Positions 35,107-47,750 of a stretch of 64,000 nt of DNA are shown one piece after another; the stretch's first letter is position 1; every line of letters starts with the position of its first letter. The position numbers and the translations under genes were made by a program. Source of the DNA: Metamycoplasma auris (GTDB lineage: Bacteria > Bacillota_I > Bacilli_A > Mycoplasmatales > Metamycoplasmataceae); contig NZ_QKUB01000002.1 in NCBI RefSeq assembly GCF_003253435.1, positions 49,015 through 113,014 on the forward strand, written 5' to 3'. The notes below the pieces were generated by a model, which was given only the letters and a program-made list of their open reading frames with translations, was not told the DNA's origin and made no database searches.

Positions 35107-36095
35107 TGGCTATTATTAATAATATTAAAGCAGTCACTGATGCATTAGATTTGGCAATGAGTCGTGACAATAATGTTATTGTCTTTGGAGAAGATGTTGG
35201 AACTGAAGGTGGTGTATTTAGAGCAACACAAGGTCTGCAAGCAAAATATGGCAATGAACGTTGCTTTAATGCTCCAATTAGTGAAGCAATGTTTGCAGGT
35301 GTTGGACTTGGAATGGCAATGAATGGTCTAAAACCTGTTGTTGAATTACAATTTGAAGGATTAGGATTAGCTTCACTTCAAAATATTATTACTAATGTTT
35401 CAAGAATAAGAAACCGTTCCCGTGGTAAATATAGTGCACCAATGGTAATTAGAACACCAATGGGCGGTGGAATTAGAGCATTAGAACACCACAGTGAAGC
35501 ACTTGAATCAATCTTTGCTCATATTCCAGGAATTCAAGTTGTTTGCCCTTCAACACCATATGATACAAAAGGTTTATTATTGGCAGCGATTGAATCTCCA
35601 GATCCAGTTATTGTCTTAGAACCTACAAAACTATATCGGGCATTCAAACAAGAAGTTCCTGATGACTTCTATACAATTCCAATTGGTGAAGCATATAAGA
35701 TTCAAGAAGGTAATGATTTAACTGTTGTTACATATGGAGCACAAACTGTTGATTGTCAAAAAGCAATTACAATGCTTAAAGAAAGTCATCCAAATGCAAC
35801 AATTGAATTAATCGATTTACGTTCAATCAAACCATGAGATAAGAAAATGGTAATTGAATCTGTTAAGAAAACAGGAAGACTTCTAGTTGTTCATGAAGCT
35901 GTTAAATCATTTTCTGTTTCTGCTGAAATTATTGCAACTGTTAACGAAGAATGTTTTGAATACCTAAGAGCCCCATTATCAAGATGCACTGGATATGATG
36001 TCATAATTCCTTATGACAGAGGTGAAGGATATTTCCAAATTAGTCCAAAAAAAGTATTAACTAAAATGCAAGAAGTTTTAGATTTTAAATTCTAA
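35106..36095 (+). CDS. pdhB: Pyruvate dehydrogenase E1 beta subunit
   Basis: Partner of PdhA in the alpha2beta2 E1 enzyme; 329 residues. Conserved blocks: GEDVGTEGGVFRATQGL, APISEAMFAGVGLGMAM, RTPMGGGIRALEHHSEALE and YDVIIPYDRGEGYF at the C terminus. UGA Trp at 35837 region joins two ORFs. Start codon overlaps the pdhA stop; ribosome site AAAGGAGG lies in the end of pdhA. Confidence 0.97.
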
Positions 36096-36124
36096 TATCA
36101 ATAATATAAGGAGATATATAAATT

Positions 36125-37429
36125 ATGTTTCAAGTAAAATTTGCTGATATTGGTGAAGGGTTAACTGAAGGGATTGTTGCTGAAGTCTTAGTTAAGGTGG
36201 GAGACACTGTTAAAGAAGGTCAACCTTTATACTTTGTCGAAACTGATAAAGTAAATAGCGAAATCCCTTCACCAACTTCTGGAAAAATCGCATTAATTAA
36301 TATAAAACCTGGACAAGAAATTAAAGTTGGAGATATTGTTATCGAAATAGATAATGGAACTTCTAATGCTGCTAGCACAGCACAAGAGTCACCAAAAAAA
36401 GAAGAAGTACAAATGAAACCAATTGAAGAAAATGCAAGTGTTGTTGGTGCAACACCTGTCTCAAATGAAGTTATTGAAAGAACAATTACAAAAACAGTGC
36501 AATCAAATACTCAAATCAAAGCAACACCATTAGCAAGAAAAGTTGCAGCTGACCTAAAAATTGATTTACTTTCATTAGTCGGAAGTGGACCAAATGGAAG
36601 AATTTTAGTAGCAGATGTTAAAAATGCAAATGCTACTCAATTACCTCAAGCAAAAGAAGAAGTTACATCCTCACAACCACAAACACCTGCAACAGCCACA
36701 CCAATGCCAAAAGTAGTTGAACCATCAGCTCCTCTTTCATGAGAAGTTGTAAATATGAATGGTATTAGAAAAGCAACTGTAAAAGCGATGACAAAATCAC
36801 ACACTGAAATTGCTTCATTTACAGGAATGAAAAACATTGATATTACAGAAACTCATAAATTAAGATCCGAATTAAAAGATCACGCTGCTGCAATGGGAAT
36901 TAAATTAACATACTTGGCATTCATTATTAAAGCAGCTGCTAAAAGTTTACGCGATTTCCCAAATATCAATGTTAGAGGAGATTTCGAAAATAATAAAATT
37001 CTTTTTGTTAATAACATTAATATTGGAATTGCAGTTGACACACCAAATGGACTTATGGTTCCTGTTATCAAAGGTGCTGACCAATTGAGTATTTTTGAAA
37101 TCGCAAATAAGATTACTGACCTTGCCAAAAAAGCTAGAGATGGCAAACTTAGCAGAAATGAGATGACAGAAGCAACATTCACAGTATCAAACTTTGGATC
37201 TGTTGGATTAGATTATGCAACACCAATCATTAATTCTCCAGAATCTGCAATTCTAGGTGTTGGTACAATGACACAAACTCCAATGTATATAAATGATGAA
37301 ATTCAAAAAAGATTCATTATGCCATTTTCAATGACTTGTGATCATAGAATCATTGATGGTGCAGATGCTGGTAGATTCCTTATGAAAATCCAAGAATATC
37401 TATCCAAACCAATATTGTTATTTTTATAA
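36125..37429 (+). CDS. pdhC: Dihydrolipoamide acetyltransferase (PDH E2)
   Basis: Core of the PDH complex, moving acetyl groups to CoA; 434 residues. One N-terminal lipoyl domain with lipoyl Lys42 (ETDKVNSE), an Ala/Pro-rich linker, a peripheral subunit-binding domain (ATPLARKVAADLKIDLLSL, GPNGRILVADV), another Ala/Pro/Thr linker, and the catalytic domain with active-site DHRIIDGADAGRF. UGA at 36740 region is Trp. The lipoyl domain and linker closely match those on the following E3 gene. Confidence 0.97.
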
Positions 37430-37436
37430 AAAATAA

Positions 37437-39257
<1,821 letters not shown>

Positions 39258-39304
39258 TTGAATTAATTTCATAAAAAATCAAACAAACTAGAAAAGAGTT
39301 ACAA

Positions 39305-40270
39305 ATGTTTACAATTGAAGAAATAAAAGAAAAATTAGTTACAAATTCAATTAAAAAACGCATTGTTCTACCTGAAGGTGAAGCAGAAATCATTCAAGAA
39401 GTAGCAAAGACTTTGATTGATCAAAAATTAGGACTTCCAGTTTTAATCTTTAAAAATAGCGCTGATATTCCAAATCATTTAAGAACCTATAAAGATATTG
39501 AATTAATTGCTTTAGATCAATTTGATACAACTGAATTTGAATCTAAATTTGTTGAAATAAGAAAAGGCAAAGCCACAGCTGAACAAGCTGCAACATTGCT
39601 TAAACTTCCTAATTATTTAGGTTGTATGATTGTGAAAACTAAGCAAGCTGACTGTATGCTTTCTGGTCTAAATAACACAACTGCTGATACAATTCGTCCA
39701 GCACTACAAATTATTGGTACAAAACCTCAATATAGTATTGCAAGTTCTGCATTTATTATGGCTAAAGGAAATGAAAGATATATTTTTACAGACTGTGCTT
39801 TGAATATCAAACCTACTTCTGAACAATTAGCTGATATTACTAATATGGCAGCTGAGTTTGCGCAAATTATGAATTTCAAGGATATTGAAGCTACATTGTT
39901 AAGTTATTCAACAAATGGATCTGGAAAAGGTGAAGATGTTGATCGAGTTAAAAAAGCAGTTGAAATTCTAAAAGAAAAAAATACTTCTTATAAGTTTGAA
40001 GGCGAAATCCAGTTTGACGCGGCATTTGATAAGTTAGTTAGAGATAAAAAGTTTAAAAATAACTCTCTAACAAAGCAAACCCCTGATATCTTTGTATTCC
40101 CAGAAATTCACTCAGGTAATATTGGTTATAAAATTGCCCAACGTATGGGTGGATATGAGGCAATCGGGCCATTTGTTTTAGGTTTGAATCAACCAGTTAA
40201 TGATTTAAGCCGTGGTGCTACATTTATTGATGTCTTAAACACTGCAATCATTACTTTATTTCTATCATAG
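39305..40270 (+). CDS. pta: Phosphate acetyltransferase
   Basis: Converts acetyl-CoA to acetyl phosphate; 321 residues. Family motifs: RIVLPEGE near the N terminus, ADCMLSGLNNTTADTIRPALQIIG, and the C-terminal NIGYKIAQRMGGYEAIGPFVLGLNQPVNDLSRGA. It follows pdhD by 47 bases with AAAAGAG upstream. Together with acetate kinase (not in this window) it would give ATP from pyruvate. Last gene before a strong terminator. Confidence 0.96.
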   Translation: MFTIEEIKEKLVTNSIKKRIVLPEGEAEIIQEVAKTLIDQKLGLPVLIFKNSADIPNHLRTYKDIELIALDQFDTTEFESKFVEIRKGKATAEQAATLLKLPNYLGCMIVKTKQADCMLSGLNNTTADTIRPALQIIGTKPQYSIASSAFIMAKGNERYIFTDCALNIKPTSEQLADITNMAAEFAQIMNFKDIEATLLSYSTNGSGKGEDVDRVKKAVEILKEKNTSYKFEGEIQFDAAFDKLVRDKKFKNNSLTKQTPDIFVFPEIHSGNIGYKIAQRMGGYEAIGPFVLGLNQPVNDLSRGATFIDVLNTAIITLFLS

Positions 40271-40598
40271 GAAAAATTCATTTAAAATTTCTCCTAAAAA
40301 TTTATACAAATATAATAGATTTATTTATTAAATTAATTTTGTATAAATCACTAAAAAAATAGAAATCTTTTGCAATGGATTTCTATTTTTTAAAATGTCA
40401 AAAAAACAACAAGATTATTTATTAGTCAATTAAATTCAATACAATTAAAAAAATTTAACTAAAAACAATAATACCAAATATATATCTTAAACAAGTATTG
40501 GAATTTTAGATTTTTTATATTTGTTTTAAGCTCTTAATTTACAAAAAAATTCGAAAGTAAGTAAAAAAACTATATCCTTAACATTCAAAAATTTCTAG
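40271..40598. terminator. Convergent intergenic region with strong terminator
   Basis: A perfect 14-bp inverted repeat, AAAAAATAGAAATC (40353-40366) and GATTTCTATTTTTT (40378-40391), acts as terminator for the PDH operon and probably also for the convergent adh gene since both flanks are T/A runs. The rest of this 328-base gap shows no gene. Confidence 0.8.
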
Positions 40599-41648
40599 TT
40601 ATTTATTTGCTCTAAAGTCAATTACTGCCCTACCTAATAATTCACCTTTTTCTAATTTTTCAAATACTTCGCTAACTTCTTCTAATTTAACTGTCTGACT
40701 AACTTTAGAAACTATTCCTTTAACGCCTAAAGCTAAAGCTTCTTTTGTATCTTGTCTAGTGCCAACAACGGATCCTAATATATGATGTTCACCAGATATA
40801 GTTCCTAAAATCGGTAATGGAAACTCAATATTACCTTTTTCATCTTTTGGTGGTACTCCAACTAAAACTTGTTTTCCTGCCCTACGTAAAATATACATTC
40901 CTAAATATGCTGAAGAAGTAGACACTGAAGTATTTATAACTGCGTGCACACCACCATTGGTAAGTTCTTTTATTTTTTCAACAATTAATGGATCATTAGC
41001 ATTAAAGACACCGTCTGCTCCTTCACTTTTTGCTGATTCTAATTTCTTAGAATCAATATCAATTGCAATAATATTTAACCCCATTAATTTAGCATACGAT
41101 ATTGCAAAATGACCTAGTCCACCAATTCCAATAATTGCAACATAGTCATTTATCTTTAATTTTGCTTGTTTAAGTGCCTTATAACTAGTTACACCTCCAC
41201 ATAATATTGGTGCACCCGCTAATACATCTAAATTGTTAGGAATAGGTAAAACATAATCCTCATGTCCAATTGTATATTCAGCAAAAGTCCCTGGCTTAAC
41301 AAGTGAAGTAACAATTTTTGAAGGGCATAAAATTTCTTTACCACTAACACAATATTCACAGTGACCACATGCACTATACATATATCCAATTCCAACTCGA
41401 TCACCAACTTTGATTTTAGTACACATAGGGCCAACTTTTGTTACAATGCCAATACCTTCATGACCTGGAATCATTGGATATATTGGTTGTCTTGGTCAAT
41501 CAAAGTTTGCAATGTGCAAATCAGTGTGGCACACTCCACTAGTTTCTAACTTAACTAAGACTTCATTATTAACTGGCTCAGGAATATCGATATACTCAAT
41601 ACCATATTTTTTAGGTGCTCTAACAACAAAAGCTTTCATCTTACTCAT
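40599..41648 (-). CDS. adh: Zinc-dependent alcohol dehydrogenase (paralogue 1)
   Basis: Medium-chain NAD(P)-dependent alcohol dehydrogenase of 349 residues. Catalytic zinc ligands: GVCHTDLH and PGHEGIGIV; structural zinc Cys cluster CGHCEYCVSGKEILC; Rossmann motif IGIGGLGHFAISYAK. The start at 41648 is supported by GAGG upstream on the minus strand. UGA Trp near 41475. Likely interconverts acetaldehyde and ethanol, or acts on another short alcohol. A paralogue lies 245 bases upstream; sequence similarity is high over the full length. Confidence 0.95.
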
Positions 41649-41834
41649 AATCAAATAACCTCAATAATATTTATTAATCTACTAATAAAAATATTAATAG
41701 TTTCTTTCATTACTTTTACAAAGATTAAAAAATTTCATTCTTCATATAGTTTTCTTTTTTATTTTTGTTTACTATAGTAGATTTTTTGCATTCATAAAAG
41801 ATTAAATGTTGATGAGACCTATTCAATTTTTAAA

Positions 41835-41867
41835 AGAAAAAACTGCAGCTTTGGCTACAGTTTTAAA
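41835..41867 (-). terminator. Terminator of the second adh gene
   Basis: On the minus strand AAAACTGTAGC and GCTGCAGTTTT form a stem with one mismatch, followed by TTCTTTT. Confidence 0.7.
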
Positions 41868-41893
41868 TTTTTGTTTACATAAAAGTTATTTTT

Positions 41894-42940
41894 TTATTTT
41901 CTAAAGTCAATAACTGCTCTACCAATGAAGTCACCACTTTGAAGTTTTTCAAAAATTTCAGCAACTTCTTCTAACTTAACAACTTTGGTTACTTCTGATT
42001 TTACAAGTCCTCTAGCTGCATAATCTAAAGCTTCTTGTAAATCCTTACGTGTTCCAACAATTGATCCTGCTAATTCACGTTCTAATAAGACTGTTCAGAA
42101 TACAGAAACGCCGAATTCATCCTTACCTAATTTGTCTTTAGCTGGAAGTCCAACTAATACTTGACGACCACCACGACGCAACATTTCCATACCTTGTTGT
42201 GCAGCAGCTGTTGCAACTGATGTATTAACTACACCTTGTACTCCTCCACCAGTAACTTTAATTACTTCTTCAACAACATTTACTTTTTTACTATTAAATG
42301 CAAATTCAGCACCTGATTTAAGTGCCAATTCTACTTTTTCATCACTTAAATCAATTCCAATTGGTCTATATCCCATAGCTTTTGCATATTGAATTGCCAT
42401 TTGTCCAAGTCCGCCAACACCAATTACAGCAACAAATTCACCTGGTTTTAGTTTGGCTTGTTTAACTGCTTTGTAGGTTGTAACTCCAGCACATACAACA
42501 GGTGCTCCAGTCACAATATCTAGTCCTTTAGGAACAATTCCAACAAAATCTTCATGTCCAATTGCATATTCTGCATATGATCCATCTTTAGTATATGCTG
42601 ACATATTTTGATTTGGACACAATGTTTCTCTTCCAGTTAGACAATATTCACAGTGACCACATGCATCATGCAATCATGCTAAACAAACTCGATCACCAAC
42701 TTTTAGATGTGTACATCCTGGTCCTAATTTTTCAACAATCCCAATTCCTTCATGCCCTGGAATTAATGGGTATTTAGGTTCTACTAATCAATCATAGTTT
42801 GCAGCATGTAAGTCAGTGTGACAAATACCACTAGTTTCCATTTTGATTAGGACTTCTTTTTCCTTAGGCTCAGGAATATCCACCAATTCAACACTTCATT
42901 TACGTGGTTCACGAACCACGAAAGCCTTCATCTTAGCCAT
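41894..42940 (-). CDS. adh: Zinc-dependent alcohol dehydrogenase (paralogue 2)
   Basis: A 348-residue enzyme of the same family as its downstream neighbour. Catalytic zinc ligands GICHTDLH and PGHEGIGIV, structural zinc cluster [15 protein letters not shown], cofactor motif [15 protein letters not shown]. Start at 42940 with AAGGAAAA on the minus strand. UGA Trp codons at 42095-42097 and near 42674 connect the pieces. It has its own terminator, so the two copies are probably transcribed separately or with partial read-through. Confidence 0.95.
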
Positions 42941-43186
42941 TTTTTTTCCTTCTTTTTATAATTTATTTAAATTATTTACTAATTGCAATTTTCGTATACT
43001 AATACTCTTTAATTATAATCATATTTAGTGCATAAACATCTTTTTTTAGAACTACTAATTTTAAAGATTAATCTAACTCATTTAATCATTCAAATTTATT
43101 AAAATGTTTTGCAAAAAAAACAATAAACTAAGGATAATAAATATAATTATAGTAATATTGCTAAAGGCACTAAATATGGAGATATT

Positions 43187-44101
43187 ATGAACAAAAAAAA
43201 TACAATTTACTTATTCTCATATGGAACTATTCAAGATGAATTATTTTATAAAAACTTATTATCTGAAAATGTAGTTAGACGTCCTGCAATCCTAAATGGA
43301 TATGCAAAATGTATCGATGATTCGGAATACTTTTTATTAAAAAAAGACATTGCGCACCAAGTTGAAGGAACTCTTTTTGAAATTACTGAAGAGGAATTAT
43401 TTATGATTGATCGTTGAGAGATGTTTCCTCAATACCAAAGATTTCAAGCTAACATTATTGCAACTGATACAAATGAAATTATCGAAGATGTTTATGTATA
43501 CACAAGACTTGAATATGGTAAATACTATTTAGCTCCTAAAGAAATGCAATTTTCAAAATCACCAAATGAAAATGAACAAAATTTAAGAGCATTTATTGCA
43601 CTAGAAAAAGAAAGTGCGGATTTTCCTTTACTTGATAATGCAATTTTATTTGAAGTTTCAGATGAAGAACTTGAAAAATTAAATGTTTTAACACATCCAT
43701 ATTTAGCATTAATTTTAGATGATCAAATTAATAAAAATTATTTAGTTGAGCCATATTCAATCTTTGCATTAAAAATCAAAAATAAAAACTATGCACTACT
43801 AATTTCATTTGGAAGAAAAAATAATTTGAATAGTATTTTTTACTTTCAAGCATTTGAAGGTAAAATCAATGGTGTTGAAGTACAAAGAACACTTAAACCG
43901 CTTTATGAGTTCAATCTTGATTTTTTAGCAGATAGAAAGCCACTTAAATATATCAGTCTAAGAAGAGATCTAAATGAAAATCAACCTAAATTTGGTGAAT
44001 ATGAAAATAAGGCATATGAGATTGTACTAAAAGATTTTGATATCGATCCATTTAAGAGACTTGATTTAATTATTAGAACTCTAGAAGAAAATATTGAATA
44101 A
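43187..44101 (+). CDS. Gamma-glutamylcyclotransferase-like protein
   Basis: A 304-residue protein whose first 120 residues match the GGCT/AIG2 fold: YLFSYGTIQDELFYKNLL with the YGT motif, EGTLFEITEEEL with the conserved Glu region, and a YVYTRLEYGKYYLA strand. The C-terminal 170 residues are not recognised. UGA at about 43416-43420 is Trp. GGCT-family proteins cyclise gamma-glutamyl amines, but the substrate here is unknown. It precedes uvrC by 12 bases and is likely co-transcribed. A ribosome site GGAGATATT precedes the ATG. Confidence 0.82.
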
Positions 44102-44113
44102 TTTAACTAGCTT

Positions 44114-45811
44114 ATGATTAAGAAGGAATTAATAAAAAATATCTCCCAAAAGCCTGGCGTGTATTTTTGAAAAGATTGCAATAATAAGATTATTTATATT
44201 GGCAAGGCCAAAAACTTAAAGTCAAGAATGACACAATATTTTGATTTGAACATGCAAAACTCGTTCAAAACTGAAAAAATGCGTCAAGAAATTTCTGATT
44301 TTGAAACTTATGTTTTTGAAACAGAAGTTGAAGCTTTAATTTTTGAAAGAAGTTCAATTCTTAAATATAAGCCTAAATTTAATGTTGCCATCCCCACACA
44401 GGCAACTTTTCCTTATATTTATATTAAAAAACAAAAAACCAATCTTAAAATTGATTTAACAAATAAATATGAAAGAAAAAATGATACTTTATTCTATGGA
44501 CCTTTAGTTAAAGGTAATCAATATCTACCTCTTATTAAATACCTTAAACATTTATTAGTATCAAAAGATGGCCAACTTCAAAATAAAATGAATTCTGAAG
44601 AAATTGAACTAGCATTTAATAAGGCAAAAAAAATATTGAAATTTGGTAAAGAATTCAAATCCAAACTAATTGAAGAGCGAAATATTGCTTCAGAAAATGA
44701 AGATTACTATCTAGCTAAACAATATCAAAATATCTATGATCTCATTTATGCCAAAGATAGTCAACAAAACTTAGTACTTAAAACAAAAAGGGACATTGAT
44801 GTTTTTGGTTTTTTTGAAACCAATAATATGGTTTCAATTTCAATATTACATTTTCGTTCTTCGATATTGCTAAATAAGACTGATTTAATTCTAAATATTA
44901 ATACAACTCTTAAAGACTTTATAAGTAATTTTCTTGAAGAATACTATGCTAAAAATCAGATTCCTGATTACATATTATTATCTAACTTTTATTATGATTT
45001 GTTTATTGATGAAGGTTTAAAAACACATTTTCTTTTAAGTTCCAATTTCTTTTATAAGAAACTTCTTTTAATTGCCTATGAAAATGCAAAAAATGACATT
45101 GAAAATAAAATAAAAAGATTTGAAAAAGAAAATAAAAATGATTCAGTCATTTCTTACCTAAGCAATCTTTTAAATACCAAAATGAATTATTTTGCAGTTT
45201 TTGATAATTCATTTGTATCAAATACCAAAGAAGTAGTTGGTGCCTCTTTTGTTTATTCTAATGGAAATATTGACTCCTCTAAAAAAAGGGCATATATTCT
45301 TAATAAGCAAATAAATGGGCGCTCAGACTTTGATTATATGTATCAAAATGTTGATTTATTTTTAAATAGTAATAAATCTAAGATTGATCTTATATTCGTT
45401 GATGGTGGGATTATTCAAATTAAGGCAGCAAAAAAAGCAATGGATAAAAATAATATTGACATTCCAATATTTGGTTTAAGAAAAAATGAGACTCATACTT
45501 TCGAATCATTAATTAATGAAGAAGACCAAGAAATTAAAATTGATAATCAAGATGCAATCAACTACTTAATAAAGATTGATAATGAAATTGATGCACATGC
45601 CAAAAAATGATACAACAAAAGACACAAGAAAAATATGTTAGAAAGTCCCCTTCAAAAAATTAAAGGGATTGGTAAAAAAACTGAATATCTTTTGTTAGAA
45701 AGATTTAAAACATATGACGCTATATATAATGCAAAAATCGAAGAACTAGAAGAAATTATTCCTAAAAATGTTGCAATCAATATTAAGGAAGCATCTAAAA
45801 CTCTAAAGTAA
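44114..45811 (+). CDS. uvrC: Excinuclease ABC subunit C
   Basis: Endonuclease making both incisions in nucleotide excision repair; 565 residues. GIY-YIG domain at the N terminus (PGVYFWKDCNNKIIYIGKAKNL), UvrBC/UVR region around residues 190-230, RNase H-like domain (VVGASFVYSNG, LIFVDGGIIQIKAA) and C-terminal helix-hairpin-helix KIKGIGKKTEYLLLERF. UGA Trp codons at 44169 and 45608 join the parts. It starts 12 bases after the GGCT-like gene. Confidence 0.96.
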
Positions 45812-45871
45812 AATATTTTTTAAAAAAATTGCATCAAAAAATAATTAATATTATAAAATAATATGTGTGAC

Positions 45872-45947
45872 GGTCGTGTAGCTCAGGGGATAGAGTACGT
45901 GCCTTCTAAGCATGTGGTCGCAGGTTCGAATCCTGCTACGATCGCCA
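45872..45947 (+). tRNA. tRNA-Arg (anticodon TCT)
   Basis: Cloverleaf with acceptor GGTCGTG/TACGATC (G-T wobbles), anticodon loop CTTCTAA giving TCT, T loop TTCGAAT, and encoded CCA end. 76 nt. It reads AGA/AGG codons, the main Arg codons of this genome. Confidence 0.96.
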
Positions 45948-45990
45948 TTTTTTTTATTCTTTTTTTTAAAAAACAAATTTAAAATTGGTT

Positions 45991-45996
45991 TATAAT
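45991..45996 (+). promoter_or_regulatory. -10 box of the tRNA-Gly pair
   Basis: TATAAT about 13 bases before the first tRNA-Gly. It suggests the two Gly tRNAs have their own promoter separate from tRNA-Arg. Confidence 0.6.
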
Positions 45997-46009
45997 TTTA
46001 ACGTTATTA

Positions 46010-46083
46010 GCGAGTGTAGTTTAATGGTAGAACTTTAGCCTTCCAAGCTAACTACGTGGGTTCGATTCCCATCACTTGCACCA
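46010..46083 (+). tRNA. tRNA-Gly (anticodon TCC)
   Basis: Acceptor GCGAGTG/CACTTGC, anticodon loop CTTCCAA giving TCC, normal T loop TTCGATT, CCA encoded. 74 nt. Confidence 0.96.
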
Positions 46084-46085
46084 TT

Positions 46086-46159
46086 GCGGATGTAGTTCAA
46101 TGGTAGAACATCAGGTTGCCAATCTGAATACGAGGGTCCGATTCCCTTCATCCGCACCA
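46086..46159 (+). tRNA. tRNA-Gly (anticodon GCC) with C55
   Basis: Acceptor GCGGATG/CATCCGC is perfect, anticodon loop TTGCCAA gives GCC, CCA encoded; two bases after the previous tRNA. The T loop reads TCCGATT instead of TTCGATT, so the nearly universal T55 is C. Confidence 0.94.
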
Positions 46160-46165
46160 TATGAA

Positions 46166-46193
46166 GAAAACTTGGTAAATCCAGGTTTTTTTA
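46166..46193 (+). terminator. Terminator of the tRNA cluster
   Basis: AAAACTTGG, loop TAAAT, CCAGGTTTT (one G-T type pair), then a T run. Confidence 0.75.
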
Positions 46194-46439
46194 TTTCTTA
46201 AATAAAGACATAAAAAAATGATCTTAATTTACTGCTTAAAAATCTAAGATAACCTTTAATAATTATTTTATTTTCTTTTTAGTTTTTATAAATACTACAA
46301 CTCTTATAATTACTGCAGCAAGTGATTACAGCGAAACAAATAATGAACTTATAGTCTACAAAATAATAAACTCAACTATAATTTAGAATGAGTTATATTT
46401 ATAAATAAATATTAATGCATTTTTGAAAGGAAGAATGAC

Positions 46440-47040
46440 ATGGCAAAAGTTTTAGTATTATATTCTTCACCTCTTAATAATATGAAATCAATCTCAACCT
46501 TAGCAGCAAAGAAATTCATTGAAGAATATAAAAATATCAATCAAAATGATGAAATTATTGAATTTGATTTAAATAATCTTGAAATGGCTCAGTCTGGAAT
46601 GAATTCAAATAACTTTGGTAATTTCTTTAATGAAGATTTATCAAATAAATACATTGAACTTCTAAAAGAAGTAAATAAGGTAGTTATCTCATCTCCAATG
46701 ATTAATTTCAATGTTCCAACTGTCCTAAAAACATTCATTGACAGGATTGCAGTTGCAAATAAAACATTTTCATACAAATACTCAAAAAAAAGGTGCTTCA
46801 ATCGGACTATTATCAAACCTTAAGGTTCAAATTATTGCAACTCAAGGTGCCCCATATGGATGATATTTATGAGCAAATCATATTTCATATTTAGAAGGAA
46901 TTTGAGATTTCTTAGGAGCAGAAGTAGCTAAAAGCATTAGAATTGATGGCACAAAAGTTGAACCATATGTAAGTATGGATCCAAATGATGTAATCAAAGA
47001 CAAAGAAAATGAAATTAAAGAAGCAGCTATTAATTTCTAA
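46440..47040 (+). pseudogene. azoR: FMN-dependent NADH-azoreductase, frameshifted at an A8 tract
   Basis: Flavodoxin-fold quinone/azo reductase. The first frame (46440-46823) encodes VLVLYSSPLNN, the FMN-binding start, and SSPMINFNVPTVLKTFIDRI, then runs out of frame at a tract of eight A (46784-46791). In the +1 frame the protein continues KKGASIGLLSNLK, IATQGAPYGWYLW, YLEGIWDFLGAEV to the TAA at 47038-47040. Removing one A restores 199 residues, the normal length. It could be a real mutation, a phase-variable or slippage-dependent gene, or a sequencing error. TATAAT lies at 46377-46382 and the ribosome site is GAAAGGA. Confidence 0.85.
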
Positions 47041-47059
47041 TTAGATTTACTAAGAATCT

Positions 47060-47086
47060 AAACATAGGTTTATCCTATGTTTTTTA
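47060..47086 (+). terminator. Terminator of the azoreductase gene
   Basis: AACATAGG, loop TTTAT, CCTATGTT, then TTTTT. Confidence 0.85.
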
Positions 47087-47216
47087 TTTGATTTTGTTTT
47101 ACTTTTTTGAATAAAAAATAAATAACAATAGTTTAACAAAATTCATTTTCAGAAACTTTTTTTATTTTCGAATTAATGAATAAACGTTTTTTATATAATA
47201 AAAAACCATATTTTGT

Positions 47217-47222
47217 TATAAT
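47217..47222 (+). promoter_or_regulatory. -10 box of rplK-rplA
   Basis: TATAAT about 85 bases before rplK. It implies a leader of nearly 80 bases, which could hold an L1-binding site controlling the pair, as in other bacteria; I did not find a clear L1 mimic. Confidence 0.5.
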
Positions 47223-47306
47223 TGCATTTGCAATATAAAAATTGCCAAAAAGTGGAAGAATTTTTAATTCGTTACATACCACAATTATCGAAAGGATTTT
47301 AATATA

Positions 47307-47750
47307 ATGGCAAAAGAAATCGTAAAAAAGGCCAAACTACAATTTATCGCCGGTCAAGCTAAACCAGGTCCTGCTCTTGCTGGTGTTGGAATTAATATGC
47401 CTGAATTTACAAAGGCATTTAATGACAAAACAAGAGAAAGAGGTCAAGAACCAGTTCCTGTATTAATTACAGTTTACAAAGATAAATCATTTGATTTTAA
47501 ACTATTTACCTCCCCTACATCATACAAATTAATTGAAGCATCAAAGGCTAAAAAAGGAAGTGGAGTTCCAAACAAAGAAAAAGTTGGATCAATTACTCTT
47601 GATCAATTAAAAGAGATTGCAACCTATAAAATGCCAGATATGAATGCAAATACACTTGAAGCTGCAATGCATCAAGTAGCTGGAACAGCTAGAAATATGG
47701 GTATTACTATTGAAGGTTATGATGAATGATTGAAAGGTGGTGCTAACTAA
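47307..47750 (+). CDS. rplK: 50S ribosomal protein L11
   Basis: 147 residues. Typical N terminus with LQFIAGQAKPGPALAGVGINMPEF and the rRNA-binding C-terminal domain with TAYKMPDMNANTLEAAM-like stretch and GTARNMGI. UGA at 47727-47729 is Trp, giving the C terminus EWLKGGAN. The stop codon overlaps the rplA start by one base, so translation is coupled. Ribosome site GAAAGGATTT. Confidence 0.98.

Noticed and set aside
40599..42940. Two adh genes as an assembly duplication
   Set aside because: The copies differ throughout in DNA and protein, so they are true paralogues.
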